From: Candidatus Firestoneibacteriota bacterium
GTDB taxonomy: Bacteria > Oederibacteriota > JAAXVQ01
DNA length: 17,904 nt
Assembly (NCBI GenBank): GCA_013335425.1
Contig: JAAXVQ010000009.1
Span: 1-17,904 of the forward strand
Reading direction: 5' to 3'
Below, piece after piece: positions 1 through 8,241 of the stretch. The notes below the pieces were generated by a model, which was not told where the DNA came from, ran no database searches, and worked only from the letters and a program-made list of their open reading frames with translations. The translations under genes were made by a program, and so were the position numbers. Within the stretch, counting starts at the first letter, position 1. Each line of letters begins with the position of its first letter.

Positions 1-2
1 CA

Positions 3-347
3 GTAACGGCCACACCCTCGGTGACGCAGACCTATACGTCCACAGCCACCTTGACCGCATCCGCAACCGGAAGCCTGACGTCCACCGCATCTCCGACGGC
101 AACCATTTCCATCACGGCATCACCCTCGGCCACAGTTAGTCCTACGGTCACGCCCACGGTCACGGTCACGGTTTCCTTGACGGCCACGAATACGCAGACC
201 TTCACTTTAACCGCAACCCCTACAAGCAGCATTTCCACCACAGCCACGCCCATGAGCGTGCCGACGTTGACGGCTACACCCACGGCGGCCGGCATGTTCA
301 CCCTGACGGCCACCATGACGCCGACGTCCACCCCGACAGCCACCGTG
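3..347 (+). repeat. Low-complexity coding repeat (Thr/Ser every second residue)
   Basis: The DNA has a 6-base period of ACN codons alternating with GCC, CCC, GTC and similar codons. It is an imperfect short tandem repeat inside the CDS ending at 623. It encodes an extended, probably flexible stalk. Such tracts are prone to slippage length change, but no frameshift is seen here. Confidence 0.8.
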
Positions 348-623
348 ATGCTTTCCCGAGAAATTCAAATTTTTCCCAATCCGTTCCGTCCGGCTCAGGC
401 GATCGGCGGGACCTTGAAATTCATCGGTTTGGAAAATTCTGATAAAATAAAGCTGTTTACGGTCAGCGGGGAAAAGGTCATGGAAAAAAACGACACGCAG
501 GGGCGTTGGGAATGGGATGGAAAAAATTCGTCAGGTGAAAACGTCGTCACCGGCGTTTATGTTTGGGTTGTGCACCGGGCCGGCGGGGAAAAGGCAATGG
601 GGAAAATATTTCTGGTAAGATAA
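3..623 (+). CDS. C-terminal part of a secreted protein with Thr/Ser/Pro linker and FlgD-like C-terminal domain (5' end outside window)
   Basis: The reading frame is open from the window edge to a TAA stop at 621-623, so the true start lies upstream and only about 206 residues are visible. Residues 1 to about 115 are a low-complexity linker in which nearly every second residue is Thr or Ser, with Ala, Val and Pro between. The last 90 residues form a compact domain starting with the motif IFPNPFRPAQ, followed by beta-rich sequence with IKLFTVSGEKV, WEWDGKNSSGENV and GVYVWVV. This is the FlgD-like Ig or type-A sorting-like fold found at the C-terminus of many secreted proteins. Such linkers usually join a surface domain to the anchoring or export domain. 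The function of the missing N-terminal part cannot be told. A GTG at 21 is not a credible start because the repeat continues upstream of it. Confidence 0.85.
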   Translation, partial: VTATPSVTQTYTSTATLTASATGSLTSTASPTATISITASPSATVSPTVTPTVTVTVSLTATNTQTFTLTATPTSSISTTATPMSVPTLTATPTAAGMFTLTATMTPTSTPTATVMLSREIQIFPNPFRPAQAIGGTLKFIGLENSDKIKLFTVSGEKVMEKNDTQGRWEWDGKNSSGENVVTGVYVWVVHRAGGEKAMGKIFLVR

Positions 624-996
624 TGCATTATCAGATTCACTAAGGGGGAAAAGATATTCCGGTATGTAATAACCGGTTTAAGCAGGCGTATTTACAGGCA
701 ACTATTTTTCTGCCCCACCATCCGATTTTAAAGAATATGACTTTAGTTTTAATTTTGCGGCAATTATTAAGACTCGGGTTTTGCAATATAAAAAAGTGAG
801 GCTGCCTGACTGGAATACTTGCTCCGGGAATAAGTGGAAAGCATAGGGGCTTTCAAGAGCGGGAAATCGGAATAATTAAGTTTTTTCCGGAGTTGATGTT
901 TTTTTTACAGAAGGGCAGATTTTTTCTGTTACAATCTTGAGATTGCAGACATCCATTGGAGGTTGGGGAATTCAACACAATTTAAGTAAAAAATTG

Positions 997-1042
997 TAAA
1001 ATTTGCCTAAAATTTGCTTGGGAAGGACGATACTAAAATTTG
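997..1042 (+). repeat. Three direct copies of TAAAATTTG upstream of the promoter
   Basis: Copies lie at 997-1005, 1008-1016 and 1034-1042. The first two are 11 bases apart start to start and share the longer form TAAAATTTGCY. The third ends 17 bases before the -35 box. The position fits an activator site or UP-element-like A-tract array for the large gene downstream; that role is inferred. AT-rich composition raises the chance of coincidence. Confidence 0.45.
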
Positions 1043-1059
1043 TTCTGATAACTTAATGA

Positions 1060-1088
1060 TTGACATGGCTTTGGCTACTTTGTAAAAT
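1060..1088 (+). promoter_or_regulatory. Sigma70-type promoter for the giant Ig-repeat gene
   Basis: A perfect TTGACA at 1060-1065 is followed by 17 bases and TAAAAT at 1083-1088, one mismatch from TATAAT. The expected transcription start is near 1095, giving a leader of about 50 bases before the ATG at 1146. This is the best promoter match I found in the window. Confidence 0.75.
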
Positions 1089-1130
1089 AGGTTCGTTAGT
1101 CTTATTCTAATCATCACGTCAAATAATTTG

Positions 1131-1136
1131 AAAGGA
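1131..1136 (+). promoter_or_regulatory. Ribosome binding site deciding the start at 1146
   Basis: AAAGGA ends 9 bases before ATG 1146. It directly abuts the ATG at 1137 (no spacing) and lies inside the frame if the TTG at 1128 is used. It therefore supports 1146, which also gives a clean signal peptide. Confidence 0.65.
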
Positions 1137-1145
1137 ATGGGGCCG

Positions 1146-4100
1146 ATGGTAATCAAAAAAGGCGTTCCTTCTAGAACTGTTGGGAAATGGATGCGTTACG
1201 CAGCCTTTCTCTTGCTGGTGTTGGGGGTGAATTCGGCTTGGGCCGCGACCAACTTTTTGGTCATGCCCCCGGTTATGGCCGGACAAGGCTATACAGCCGG
1301 GACTGCGCCTAATCGTTACAATCCTGTCACCCAAGTCGCGGGTGAAGCTTTCAATGTCACTATGTATTGCTACAATGACGGCACCAACAACCCGGTGAAC
1401 TCCAACGGCGCGGCTACCACCATGGGGTCGAGTTCCACCTCGCCTTTGTTTTCACCCTCTTCGCCCGCACTTACCCAAACCTTTTCCGGAACTGCCAACA
1501 GCATGTATTCGCCGGTGGCTACTACCCTTTATCCGGCCAGTACCGGCACTTATACCATTTTGGCTTCCGCCAATGGCGGCGCAGGTATTAATGGTGACAG
1601 CGTTACCATCAACGTTCAATCCGTCAATTATTTTGAATTCGTCATCGGGACGTTCACGGCCGGGAGCGCAGGTACGCTGACCATCCGCGCCCGGGATTCT
1701 GCGAACAATGTTTGCGACCGCTACAATACTACTACGGGTGTGCGTTTATACGCATCGGACGCGGGCGCCAACGGCGCTGAGGTGGACTTGGGCTTGATCC
1801 AGTTTACCAACGGTGTTTATACCAGCAGTTCGCTCACGTTCTACCATGCCACTCAGTATGCACGCTTCCGGGCAGTTAAGGCAGGCGCTCCGGCTGTGAC
1901 CAGCAACGCGGCCTTTACCATCGGCGCTGCCGCTTCCAACCAATTACTGATTTTGGGCCCGGGTCAGAGCATCTCTTCAGGCACCAGCACCGGCAATGGG
2001 CGCTCGAGCGGTTCGACCATCACCACCGGTCAGACGGCAGGCACAAATTTTTCCATGACGGTTTATGCCTGCGATGCTTATTGGAACACCAAGGCCGCCT
2101 CCACGACAATTCAATTGACCTCGGCGGATCCCGCCTTTACGCCCATCACCCAAGCCATTTCCGGAAGTTCGGTGGTGTTCAGTACCGTTAACCTGCATAC
2201 CGCCGGCACCTTCGCCGTCACGGCCAACGATACGGGCGGAGGCGGTTTTTCCTCCCAGTCCGACAATGTTCCGGTATCGGCGGCGGCTTTGGACCATTTC
2301 GGTGTCAGTGTGGGCAGCAACGACGTTAACGCGGCCATTGCAGCGTCCACGGGCAACACCTCGGTGGTGGTGGTGGCGTTTGACATCTACGGCAACACCC
2401 GGACCACGGTCGGTGGCACCACGGTTCTGACTGTGCTGCAAAGCGGCGTTCCACTCAAGCCGGGTGTGAGCACGTATGGGGTAACTCCCAACACCACGAC
2501 GTTGACGGGTTTCAGCAACGGCGTGTTTACCGGCAGCTTGTTTGTGCGCAAGATCGGGTTTAATTACTCGGTACGCATCACCAACGGCAGCGTAGTTACC
2601 AACTCTGGCGTGACTTTCGGGGTCCTGGCCGCGGGACCGGCTTACAAATATATAGTGTGCATGCCCGGGCAGACGTTGATTCCCGGCGAAGTGAACGGCA
2701 CGCTTTGGGGACGCATCGGCAACCCCAACAACATTACCGCCGGTGTGCCCGTGGGCGTTTCCGTGTTGGTCACCGACCAACACGGAAACAAGGTGGTCAG
2801 CTCTTCCACGGTTAACGCTACCTTGGACGTCTCCGATTCGGCGGCTGTGTTTTCACCCACGCTGCCTTTTGCGATTCCTTCCAACAATTTACTGACTGTG
2901 ACGCTGACCAAAGCGGCGCAATCGCCCCAGCAACAGCAGTTGAAAATCATTCACATTTCGGACAGTTATTTGGACAGCAACAGCGGGTATTTCAACGTGG
3001 TGGCCAACAGCTTGGATCACTTTTCCATCGCAAACATCGGCCTCAACCAGACGGCGGGCACGTCCTTTACGGCGAACATTACGGCCTTGGACATTTACAA
3101 CAATGCCGTTATGACCTACGCCAATCCGATCTACCTCACGTCGCCTCTGCTCGATTATCACAACCCTGAACAAAGCGTGATCAGCGTGGCCGGCGGGACC
3201 GCAACCGGAGTCACCTGGACCGTTACCGGCGGCGGCTTCGTCAATGGCGTCTTGGCCAGCACGATCACGGTCTATCGTGCCGGTACTGCGAACATTTTCG
3301 TCTCGAGCATCGCCGACGGTACGGGCAGCACGGGAACTTCGGCGTCTTTCACCGTGGCCCCGGCCAATATGACCAAGGTGTTCGTCATTGTCCCGGGTAT
3401 TCAGTACCGCCCGGGTACGGGCGGGGGCATCGGGAATTCGTTGGGCGGCTACTCGCCCTGGAGCAATCCGGATGCGCAGCAAGTGGGCACGGCCTTCGGC
3501 GTGACCGTGTATGCGACGGACGCTTGGTGGAATCAGGTTCCGGGCATCAATTACGGGTTCCATACCTACAGTTTGCCGACCACCAGCAGCATCAACAGCG
3601 CGGGCTGGAATTTTACCAACGGCATGCTGTTGCTCAGTGTCAATTTATCGGCACCGGCCTCGTACAATTTGACCATCAGCAGCGACGTGGGCGGGATTAC
3701 CAACTACACCACGGTTTATTACATCACGGGGATTGCGGTCGACCACTTCACCATCAGTTCGCCCGATGGTGTAGCCGGTGCCTTGCCGGTGTTGATGACG
3801 GCCGGTGTGCCGATTAATTTGTCTATTGTGGCTTATTCGGATTCGTCCAATGTGGCGACCACGTTCAATGGCCAGGCCAACCTGACCACCAGTGCCGATT
3901 GGCAGGAACCCTTCCGCGTCATCAGCCCGCAGCGCGTCAATTTTGTCAACGGCAAGTGGTTTGGACAAGTGACGATCTACCGTCAATTTCCCAACATCAC
4001 CATTCAGTGTAATTTGGGCACAGCCGCCTCCAATGTGCCGAACAATCCCACAGTCATGCACAATGCCCGGAAACAACTGTTAATCATCGCTCCTGGCATG

Positions 4101-6815
4101 AGCGGCCCGGGTATGTCCGGGTCCTTGACTGGGACTTCGCCTGACACCTACCCGCCCGGCGGCTACCCCGGCTATACGGGCAATCCCGTCATTCAGGAAG
4201 CCGGCAAACCCTTCCTCATGAAGTTTTTCCTCTGCGACCAATATTGGAACGTGGTCACCACCACGGCCAACACGGCCATGGGCGGCGGCTTGCACCAGAT
4301 CCGCATTACCTCCTCAGACCCCTACCCGGGGACCTTGGAAGGCAGCACCATCCCGCTGAACATCAATTTGCGCGCCGACCTGGGATTTTCCGCCGGTGCG
4401 TACGCCACCAACGGCGCGGGCAATTTCAAACTATATACGGTGGGGTCCAACGGCTATCAGACCGTGACCGTGCATGACAACAGCGACCCGAGCGTTGCGG
4501 ATTTCACCTTGGGCGGCACGGGCGGAACCAATGCCTATGGCATTCCGCCCATCAACATCATGCACACCACCTTGGCGATTTACAACACGACAGGCGATCC
4601 TCAAGCCTTCAAGATTCAGCCCGTGCCGAATCCCAGCGGTCATATGATGGCGGGCGTGCCTTTCTGGTGCACCATCACCGCGCAGGACCAATACGGCAAT
4701 GTCATGGACGCCCGCAACGGCGCTACGGCGTTTCCAGCGGCCACCAACGTCACTTTGGATTTGGCCAGCGCCAGCAACACCATGTATCCTCTGACCGTAC
4801 AATTGCCGAACGCCGGTGTGGGTTCCTTCTTCCTGACTGCCTACAAGTTTTACGTGGGTACGGGAAATGTCATCACCGCGCAGTTTATCGACGCCAACAC
4901 GCATAAGGGCTTTTCCTCTTCCTTTAACGTGGACTCCAACGTGTTTACACGCTTGGTACCGATTGTCAACGGCATGTCTCAAAGCGGAGGGTTCTATTCC
5001 GGTACGGTGCCTTCTGTTTTCCCGGGCTATACCGGTTCACCGGCCGCCCAGACCGCCGGCACGATGGTCAATTTCCAGGTTTATGCCTGCGATACCTACG
5101 GCAATATCACCACGGGGGCTACGGATTATGTTGGCGTCACCTCCACGGATCAATATGCTCCCAATCCCAGACGGTCGCGTTTGATTTGGAACAGCGGTTT
5201 GGCCGACTTTAATAATACCTTGGATCCGTTCGCGTTTCACCGCGCGGTCACCGGCAGCGCCGTCATCACCGTGACGGATTACGCAAATACGTTAACGGGC
5301 GTGGCCAACGGCAGCATTCTGCAAGGAGTCACGCCGGCCATGACGGTTAATCCGGCCTCGGCGTTTGGTTTGATCTCTTTGGCACCGGGTCAGGTTCTGG
5401 TGGAAGGGAGCGGCAACTCCAGGATTCCCAGCGGTCTCATCGGCGGTGTTTTCATGAACGGCTGGTATGCGGGTGTAACGCCCACGGTGATACCCAAGAA
5501 CAACACCATCAACGTTTACGCCGGCGGTTCGGAACTTTCCGGTGTTTATTTTCCGGTCACCGTTCAAGCGACGGACGTTTACGGCAACCGCGTATCGATT
5601 AATGACGCCTTCCAGTTGCAAACCTCAACCGAAGGCAACGGGCTGGGCGAACCCAACGTTTCCTTGCCGCTAAACGGAACGCTTTCCGGCGGGAGCAAGG
5701 TGGTTAATGCCAGGCAGATTACCACCGGCGGGCAGGTTATTTTCCCCTGGGACGTCACCAACTCCGGAACCTTAAACCCGACGGGCGGCGCGCGTACGGA
5801 TTTAAACATCACCACCCTCGGACAGACGCACTTTATTTTGGCAGTTAACGGCATCTATGGCGCCGGTCCGGTCTATGTTCCGGCGGCTCCTCGAACCTTC
5901 ACACTTCGGGTGGAAGTGCGTGACGACTATAACGATTTGATTGTCGGGACCGCCAATGTCGAATTTATTTTGGAGACCTTTACCGATGCCGCACAAACCC
6001 AAAAGGGGAGCAATCTTTCTTTGATGGGCGGTCAGACGCAGAGCGGCAGCGTCGATTTGACCGAGAGCTATCCCGTGGCGCAAACCCTTTATATCCGCGT
6101 CAGCGAAAAAAATGGCTCATCCACCCCGATCCGGCGCACGAGCCCGGAGATACGGGTGCAGGCCGGTGGTCCTGCCTCTATCGCGATGTCTTTGGATCCC
6201 AACTTTGCTACCAACAGCAACGAGATGCATGCCAACGAGATCAAAACCATCTATGCCAAGGTGGTCGACAGTAACGGCAACCCTGTGGGCGGAGATACGC
6301 TTAACTTTGCCATCGCCGATAACTTCTCGAGCCGCTTATGGGACGGTGCCGTCGCGTTAACCGGTACGGCCTCGCTTACGGGTGGGACGGGGATCGCCAC
6401 CACGGATTTCAAAGCCGCTGGGAACGAGGAGGCGTATGTGACCTCGGTTTCAACGCAAGATCCTACGATTAAAGGAACCCTTAAGGTTCGCATCAGCGTT
6501 ACGCAGAACGGCGGCGTCTATCCCAACCCGTTCAATCCGGCGAGTACCAACCCTCGGGATTGGGCGCATATTGATTACCGCTTGGACCAGGATGCTTCTG
6601 TGAAGATTTATATATACACGCTTTTTGGAGACCTGGTTTGGCATAAAGAGATCACGGGCGGCACCGAAGGCGCCAAGGCCGGCATGAACACGACGGTTTG
6701 GAACGGCAAGAACGACAACAACGTCACTGTGGCCAACGGCGGTTATATTATTTCGGTTAAAGTCAATGATCAGCAGAAATATCGTTTCAAAATAGGCGCT
6801 TATAAACAAAAATAG
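1146..6815 (+). CDS. Giant secreted multi-Ig-like repeat protein with FlgD-like C-terminal domain
   Basis: The start at ATG 1146 gives 1889 residues, beginning with a signal peptide of about 33 residues (basic VIKKG, hydrophobic FLLLVLGV, cleavage after NSAWA). The body is about 14 beta-sandwich modules, each marked by a strand motif like VTVYACDAYWN or VVVAFDIYGN. These motifs fall near residues 73, 181, 307, 411, 541, 647, 789, 896, 1028, 1179, 1313, 1475, 1591 and 1706. Two types alternate: one opens with a PGQ...PG loop and often has YWN or WWN, the other opens with DHF. The module near 1706 resembles bacterial Ig-like (Big_1/invasin) domains. The last 100 residues (from about 1792) contain YPNPFNP and VWNGKNDNN, a FlgD-like or sorting-like domain. 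It has its own promoter and is followed 89 bases later by the barrel gene. A surface filament, stalk or adhesin is the likely role (inference). TTG 1128 and ATG 1137 are possible but poorer starts. Confidence 0.9.
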   Translation: MVIKKGVPSRTVGKWMRYAAFLLLVLGVNSAWAATNFLVMPPVMAGQGYTAGTAPNRYNPVTQVAGEAFNVTMYCYNDGTNNPVNSNGAATTMGSSSTSPLFSPSSPALTQTFSGTANSMYSPVATTLYPASTGTYTILASANGGAGINGDSVTINVQSVNYFEFVIGTFTAGSAGTLTIRARDSANNVCDRYNTTTGVRLYASDAGANGAEVDLGLIQFTNGVYTSSSLTFYHATQYARFRAVKAGAPAVTSNAAFTIGAAASNQLLILGPGQSISSGTSTGNGRSSGSTITTGQTAGTNFSMTVYACDAYWNTKAASTTIQLTSADPAFTPITQAISGSSVVFSTVNLHTAGTFAVTANDTGGGGFSSQSDNVPVSAAALDHFGVSVGSNDVNAAIAASTGNTSVVVVAFDIYGNTRTTVGGTTVLTVLQSGVPLKPGVSTYGVTPNTTTLTGFSNGVFTGSLFVRKIGFNYSVRITNGSVVTNSGVTFGVLAAGPAYKYIVCMPGQTLIPGEVNGTLWGRIGNPNNITAGVPVGVSVLVTDQHGNKVVSSSTVNATLDVSDSAAVFSPTLPFAIPSNNLLTVTLTKAAQSPQQQQLKIIHISDSYLDSNSGYFNVVANSLDHFSIANIGLNQTAGTSFTANITALDIYNNAVMTYANPIYLTSPLLDYHNPEQSVISVAGGTATGVTWTVTGGGFVNGVLASTITVYRAGTANIFVSSIADGTGSTGTSASFTVAPANMTKVFVIVPGIQYRPGTGGGIGNSLGGYSPWSNPDAQQVGTAFGVTVYATDAWWNQVPGINYGFHTYSLPTTSSINSAGWNFTNGMLLLSVNLSAPASYNLTISSDVGGITNYTTVYYITGIAVDHFTISSPDGVAGALPVLMTAGVPINLSIVAYSDSSNVATTFNGQANLTTSADWQEPFRVISPQRVNFVNGKWFGQVTIYRQFPNITIQCNLGTAASNVPNNPTVMHNARKQLLIIAPGMSGPGMSGSLTGTSPDTYPPGGYPGYTGNPVIQEAGKPFLMKFFLCDQYWNVVTTTANTAMGGGLHQIRITSSDPYPGTLEGSTIPLNINLRADLGFSAGAYATNGAGNFKLYTVGSNGYQTVTVHDNSDPSVADFTLGGTGGTNAYGIPPINIMHTTLAIYNTTGDPQAFKIQPVPNPSGHMMAGVPFWCTITAQDQYGNVMDARNGATAFPAATNVTLDLASASNTMYPLTVQLPNAGVGSFFLTAYKFYVGTGNVITAQFIDANTHKGFSSSFNVDSNVFTRLVPIVNGMSQSGGFYSGTVPSVFPGYTGSPAAQTAGTMVNFQVYACDTYGNITTGATDYVGVTSTDQYAPNPRRSRLIWNSGLADFNNTLDPFAFHRAVTGSAVITVTDYANTLTGVANGSILQGVTPAMTVNPASAFGLISLAPGQVLVEGSGNSRIPSGLIGGVFMNGWYAGVTPTVIPKNNTINVYAGGSELSGVYFPVTVQATDVYGNRVSINDAFQLQTSTEGNGLGEPNVSLPLNGTLSGGSKVVNARQITTGGQVIFPWDVTNSGTLNPTGGARTDLNITTLGQTHFILAVNGIYGAGPVYVPAAPRTFTLRVEVRDDYNDLIVGTANVEFILETFTDAAQTQKGSNLSLMGGQTQSGSVDLTESYPVAQTLYIRVSEKNGSSTPIRRTSPEIRVQAGGPASIAMSLDPNFATNSNEMHANEIKTIYAKVVDSNGNPVGGDTLNFAIADNFSSRLWDGAVALTGTASLTGGTGIATTDFKAAGNEEAYVTSVSTQDPTIKGTLKVRISVTQNGGVYPNPFNPASTNPRDWAHIDYRLDQDASVKIYIYTLFGDLVWHKEITGGTEGAKAGMNTTVWNGKNDNNVTVANGGYIISVKVNDQQKYRFKIGAYKQK

Positions 6816-6822
6816 GATGATA

Positions 6823-6839
6823 CCGGGGTATCGACCCGG
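6823..6839 (+). other. GC-rich hairpin after the giant gene
   Basis: CCGGG at 6823-6827 can pair with CCCGG at 6835-6839 around a 7-base loop, 8 bases after the stop codon. No U-run follows, so it is not a standard intrinsic terminator. It could limit exonucleolytic decay or partially uncouple the next gene (inference). Confidence 0.35.
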
Positions 6840-6904
6840 GAAATAAACAGCAAAACAATGTCGGAGACAGAGCAGGAATTATTTCGCGGAAAGCGGGTGA
6901 AGCG

Positions 6905-8182
6905 ATGAAATTCACGCAAGCGTTGGTTAAACAAATAACGCCGGGGATCCTGGCGGTTTGTCTGGCTTCGGCAGCCTGGGGCGTTACGGGGGACAGCGGC
7001 CTTCCCGGGGAATACTTAAATTATGATGTCAACGCCCGGGCTGCGGGTATGGGCGGCGCGATGGTCGGTTTGGCCGACGACGTTTCGGCCGTTGTGTATA
7101 ATCCGGCCGGCTTGGCGTCACAAAACCCGATTCAAATCGGTTTGCAGCATGTGATTCTTTTTGAACAGACAGCTTATGATTTTTTGGGTTTTGCGCTGCC
7201 TATTGAGAGCCTGGGAAATTTTGGGTTGGGTTTGGTGTATTTAAGCTCCGGTGGGTTTGACATCCGGGATGCAGACTACCAGACCACCAGCGCCTTTTCG
7301 AATTCCATGAGCCAGGGCGCGGTTTATCTCAGCTACGCTCGGGATATTCTTCAAGGTCTATCCGCCGGCGGCAGCCTCAAGGTTTGCAATGAAAATATTT
7401 TTGGGCATACCGGGACGGGTTTTGGTTTGGATTTGGGCGCCACCTACGCGCCGATTCCTGAGTTTCAAGCCGGGTTGGTTTTGACCAATGCCTTGGCGCC
7501 TTCGGTGTTGGGGGACACGTATCCGGCCGGGGTGACGGCGGGTTTGGCAGGCAAGCTTTTCAATGACGCCTTGCTTATGGATGTGGATTTGACCAAGCGT
7601 TTTGCCAATCAGGGATTGCACTGGAAATTTGGTTTGCAGGTGGATGTCTACAACAACATGGCTTTCGGACGCTTTGGGTTGGACGACCAGTTATCCAATT
7701 CAAACGCGCCTCGTTGGTCCTTAGGTGTCGGCGGAAAATACATGAACATCACCTTAGATTATGCGGCCAGTATCGAAGCCTTGGGATTGACGCATAAACT
7801 CTCGGCGGGCTATTCTTTCGGCGGTTATGAAGTGCATGTGTCGGTTTCTCCGAAAATTTTCTCACCTGTCGGGATCAAAAAGACCGCTACTTTTGCTCTG
7901 GCAGCCACTTCCAAGTACACCATTCAAAGCTGGGAGTTGAACGTCAAAGACCAGAACGGCGATGTTATCCGGGTTTTTTCGGGTGAAGACAATCCTCCCA
8001 ATCAGGTGGTCTGGAACGGCAAAGACGACCGTGGTTTGCCGGCGCCCGACGGGGCCTTTACCGCCCAACTCGCCATTACCGATGTTCATGGGAAGGTCAT
8101 CAAATCCAACGCTGAAACCGTCCGAATTCAAAGTGCGGTTCCATTGGGCGATGAGGGAAGCGGGCTCGACCTGGGACAGTAG
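6905..8182 (+). CDS. PorV/PorQ (UPF0164)-family outer-membrane barrel fused to a FlgD-like Ig domain
   Basis: The protein has 425 residues. Residues 1 to about 26 are a signal peptide (hydrophobic GILAVCLASAAWG). Residues 44-71 carry the family hallmark NARAAGMGGAMVGLADDV followed by VVYNPAGLA, seen in PorV/PorQ and UPF0164 proteins. Repeated aromatic/Gly beta-hairpins run to about 318 and fit a FadL-like barrel. Residues about 335-410 are a FlgD-like Ig domain with VVWNGKDDRGLPAPDG. In Bacteroidetes, PorV shuttles type IX secretion cargo at the outer membrane; here only the family resemblance and the adjacent FlgD-tailed gene suggest a similar job. ATG 6905 is preceded by GGGTGA 4 bases away, a modest ribosome site. 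The 89-base spacing suggests cotranscription with the giant gene and with the TPR gene that follows. Confidence 0.82.
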   Translation: MKFTQALVKQITPGILAVCLASAAWGVTGDSGLPGEYLNYDVNARAAGMGGAMVGLADDVSAVVYNPAGLASQNPIQIGLQHVILFEQTAYDFLGFALPIESLGNFGLGLVYLSSGGFDIRDADYQTTSAFSNSMSQGAVYLSYARDILQGLSAGGSLKVCNENIFGHTGTGFGLDLGATYAPIPEFQAGLVLTNALAPSVLGDTYPAGVTAGLAGKLFNDALLMDVDLTKRFANQGLHWKFGLQVDVYNNMAFGRFGLDDQLSNSNAPRWSLGVGGKYMNITLDYAASIEALGLTHKLSAGYSFGGYEVHVSVSPKIFSPVGIKKTATFALAATSKYTIQSWELNVKDQNGDVIRVFSGEDNPPNQVVWNGKDDRGLPAPDGAFTAQLAITDVHGKVIKSNAETVRIQSAVPLGDEGSGLDLGQ

Positions 8183-8227
8183 TGCCGGGGTTTATTCCCG
8201 TTTTACCAACGCCAAAACCTAATTTCA

Positions 8228-8235
8228 AAGGGGAT
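8228..8235 (+). promoter_or_regulatory. Ribosome binding site deciding the start at 8242
   Basis: AAAGGGGA ends 6 bases before ATG 8242. The same frame is open from a GTG at 8182 that overlaps the upstream TAG stop, but that GTG has no ribosome site and would bury the signal peptide 20 residues in. Confidence 0.7.
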
Positions 8236-8241
8236 TCGCGC

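Larger units (their letters stand above)
624..1127. other. AT-rich intergenic region with short dyads and no convincing gene
   Basis: These 504 bases are clearly AT-richer than the flanking genes. Seen directly: a perfect 14-base palindrome at 619-632 overlapping the upstream stop codon; CCGGT (659-663) facing ACCGG (672-676); a 6-bp stem with a 6-base loop, GAAAGC (837-842) and GCTTTC (849-854); ACAGAA (907-912) facing TTCTGT (924-929); and CAATCT (932-937) facing AGATTG (940-945). None is followed by a U-run in the position of an intrinsic terminator. The 3' part holds three 9-mer repeats and the promoter listed separately. The longest start-to-stop frame noticed is a 20-codon frame at 737-799 with a weak ribosome binding site, which I do not accept as a gene. 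Confidence 0.6.

Noticed and set aside
619..632. Perfect 14-base palindrome as a specific operator
   Set aside because: About one such palindrome is expected by chance in a window of this size, and it overlaps a stop codon far from any promoter seen.
737..799. 20-codon frame in the intergenic region
   Set aside because: Weak ribosome site, no promoter close by, no recognisable peptide class.
1977..3563. Long open frames on the minus strand (268 and 224 codons) opposite the giant gene
   Set aside because: They mirror the codon bias of the + strand gene, show Arg/His/Gly-rich composition without domains, and have no spacing or ribosome sites of their own.
6823..6839. Intrinsic terminator after the giant gene
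   Set aside because: The hairpin exists but is followed by GAAATAAAC, not a U-run.
1146..8182. Calling this a type IX secretion system
   Set aside because: PorV-like barrel and PNPF-type tails are suggestive, but no core T9SS gene (translocon, sortase, GldLM motor) is in the window.
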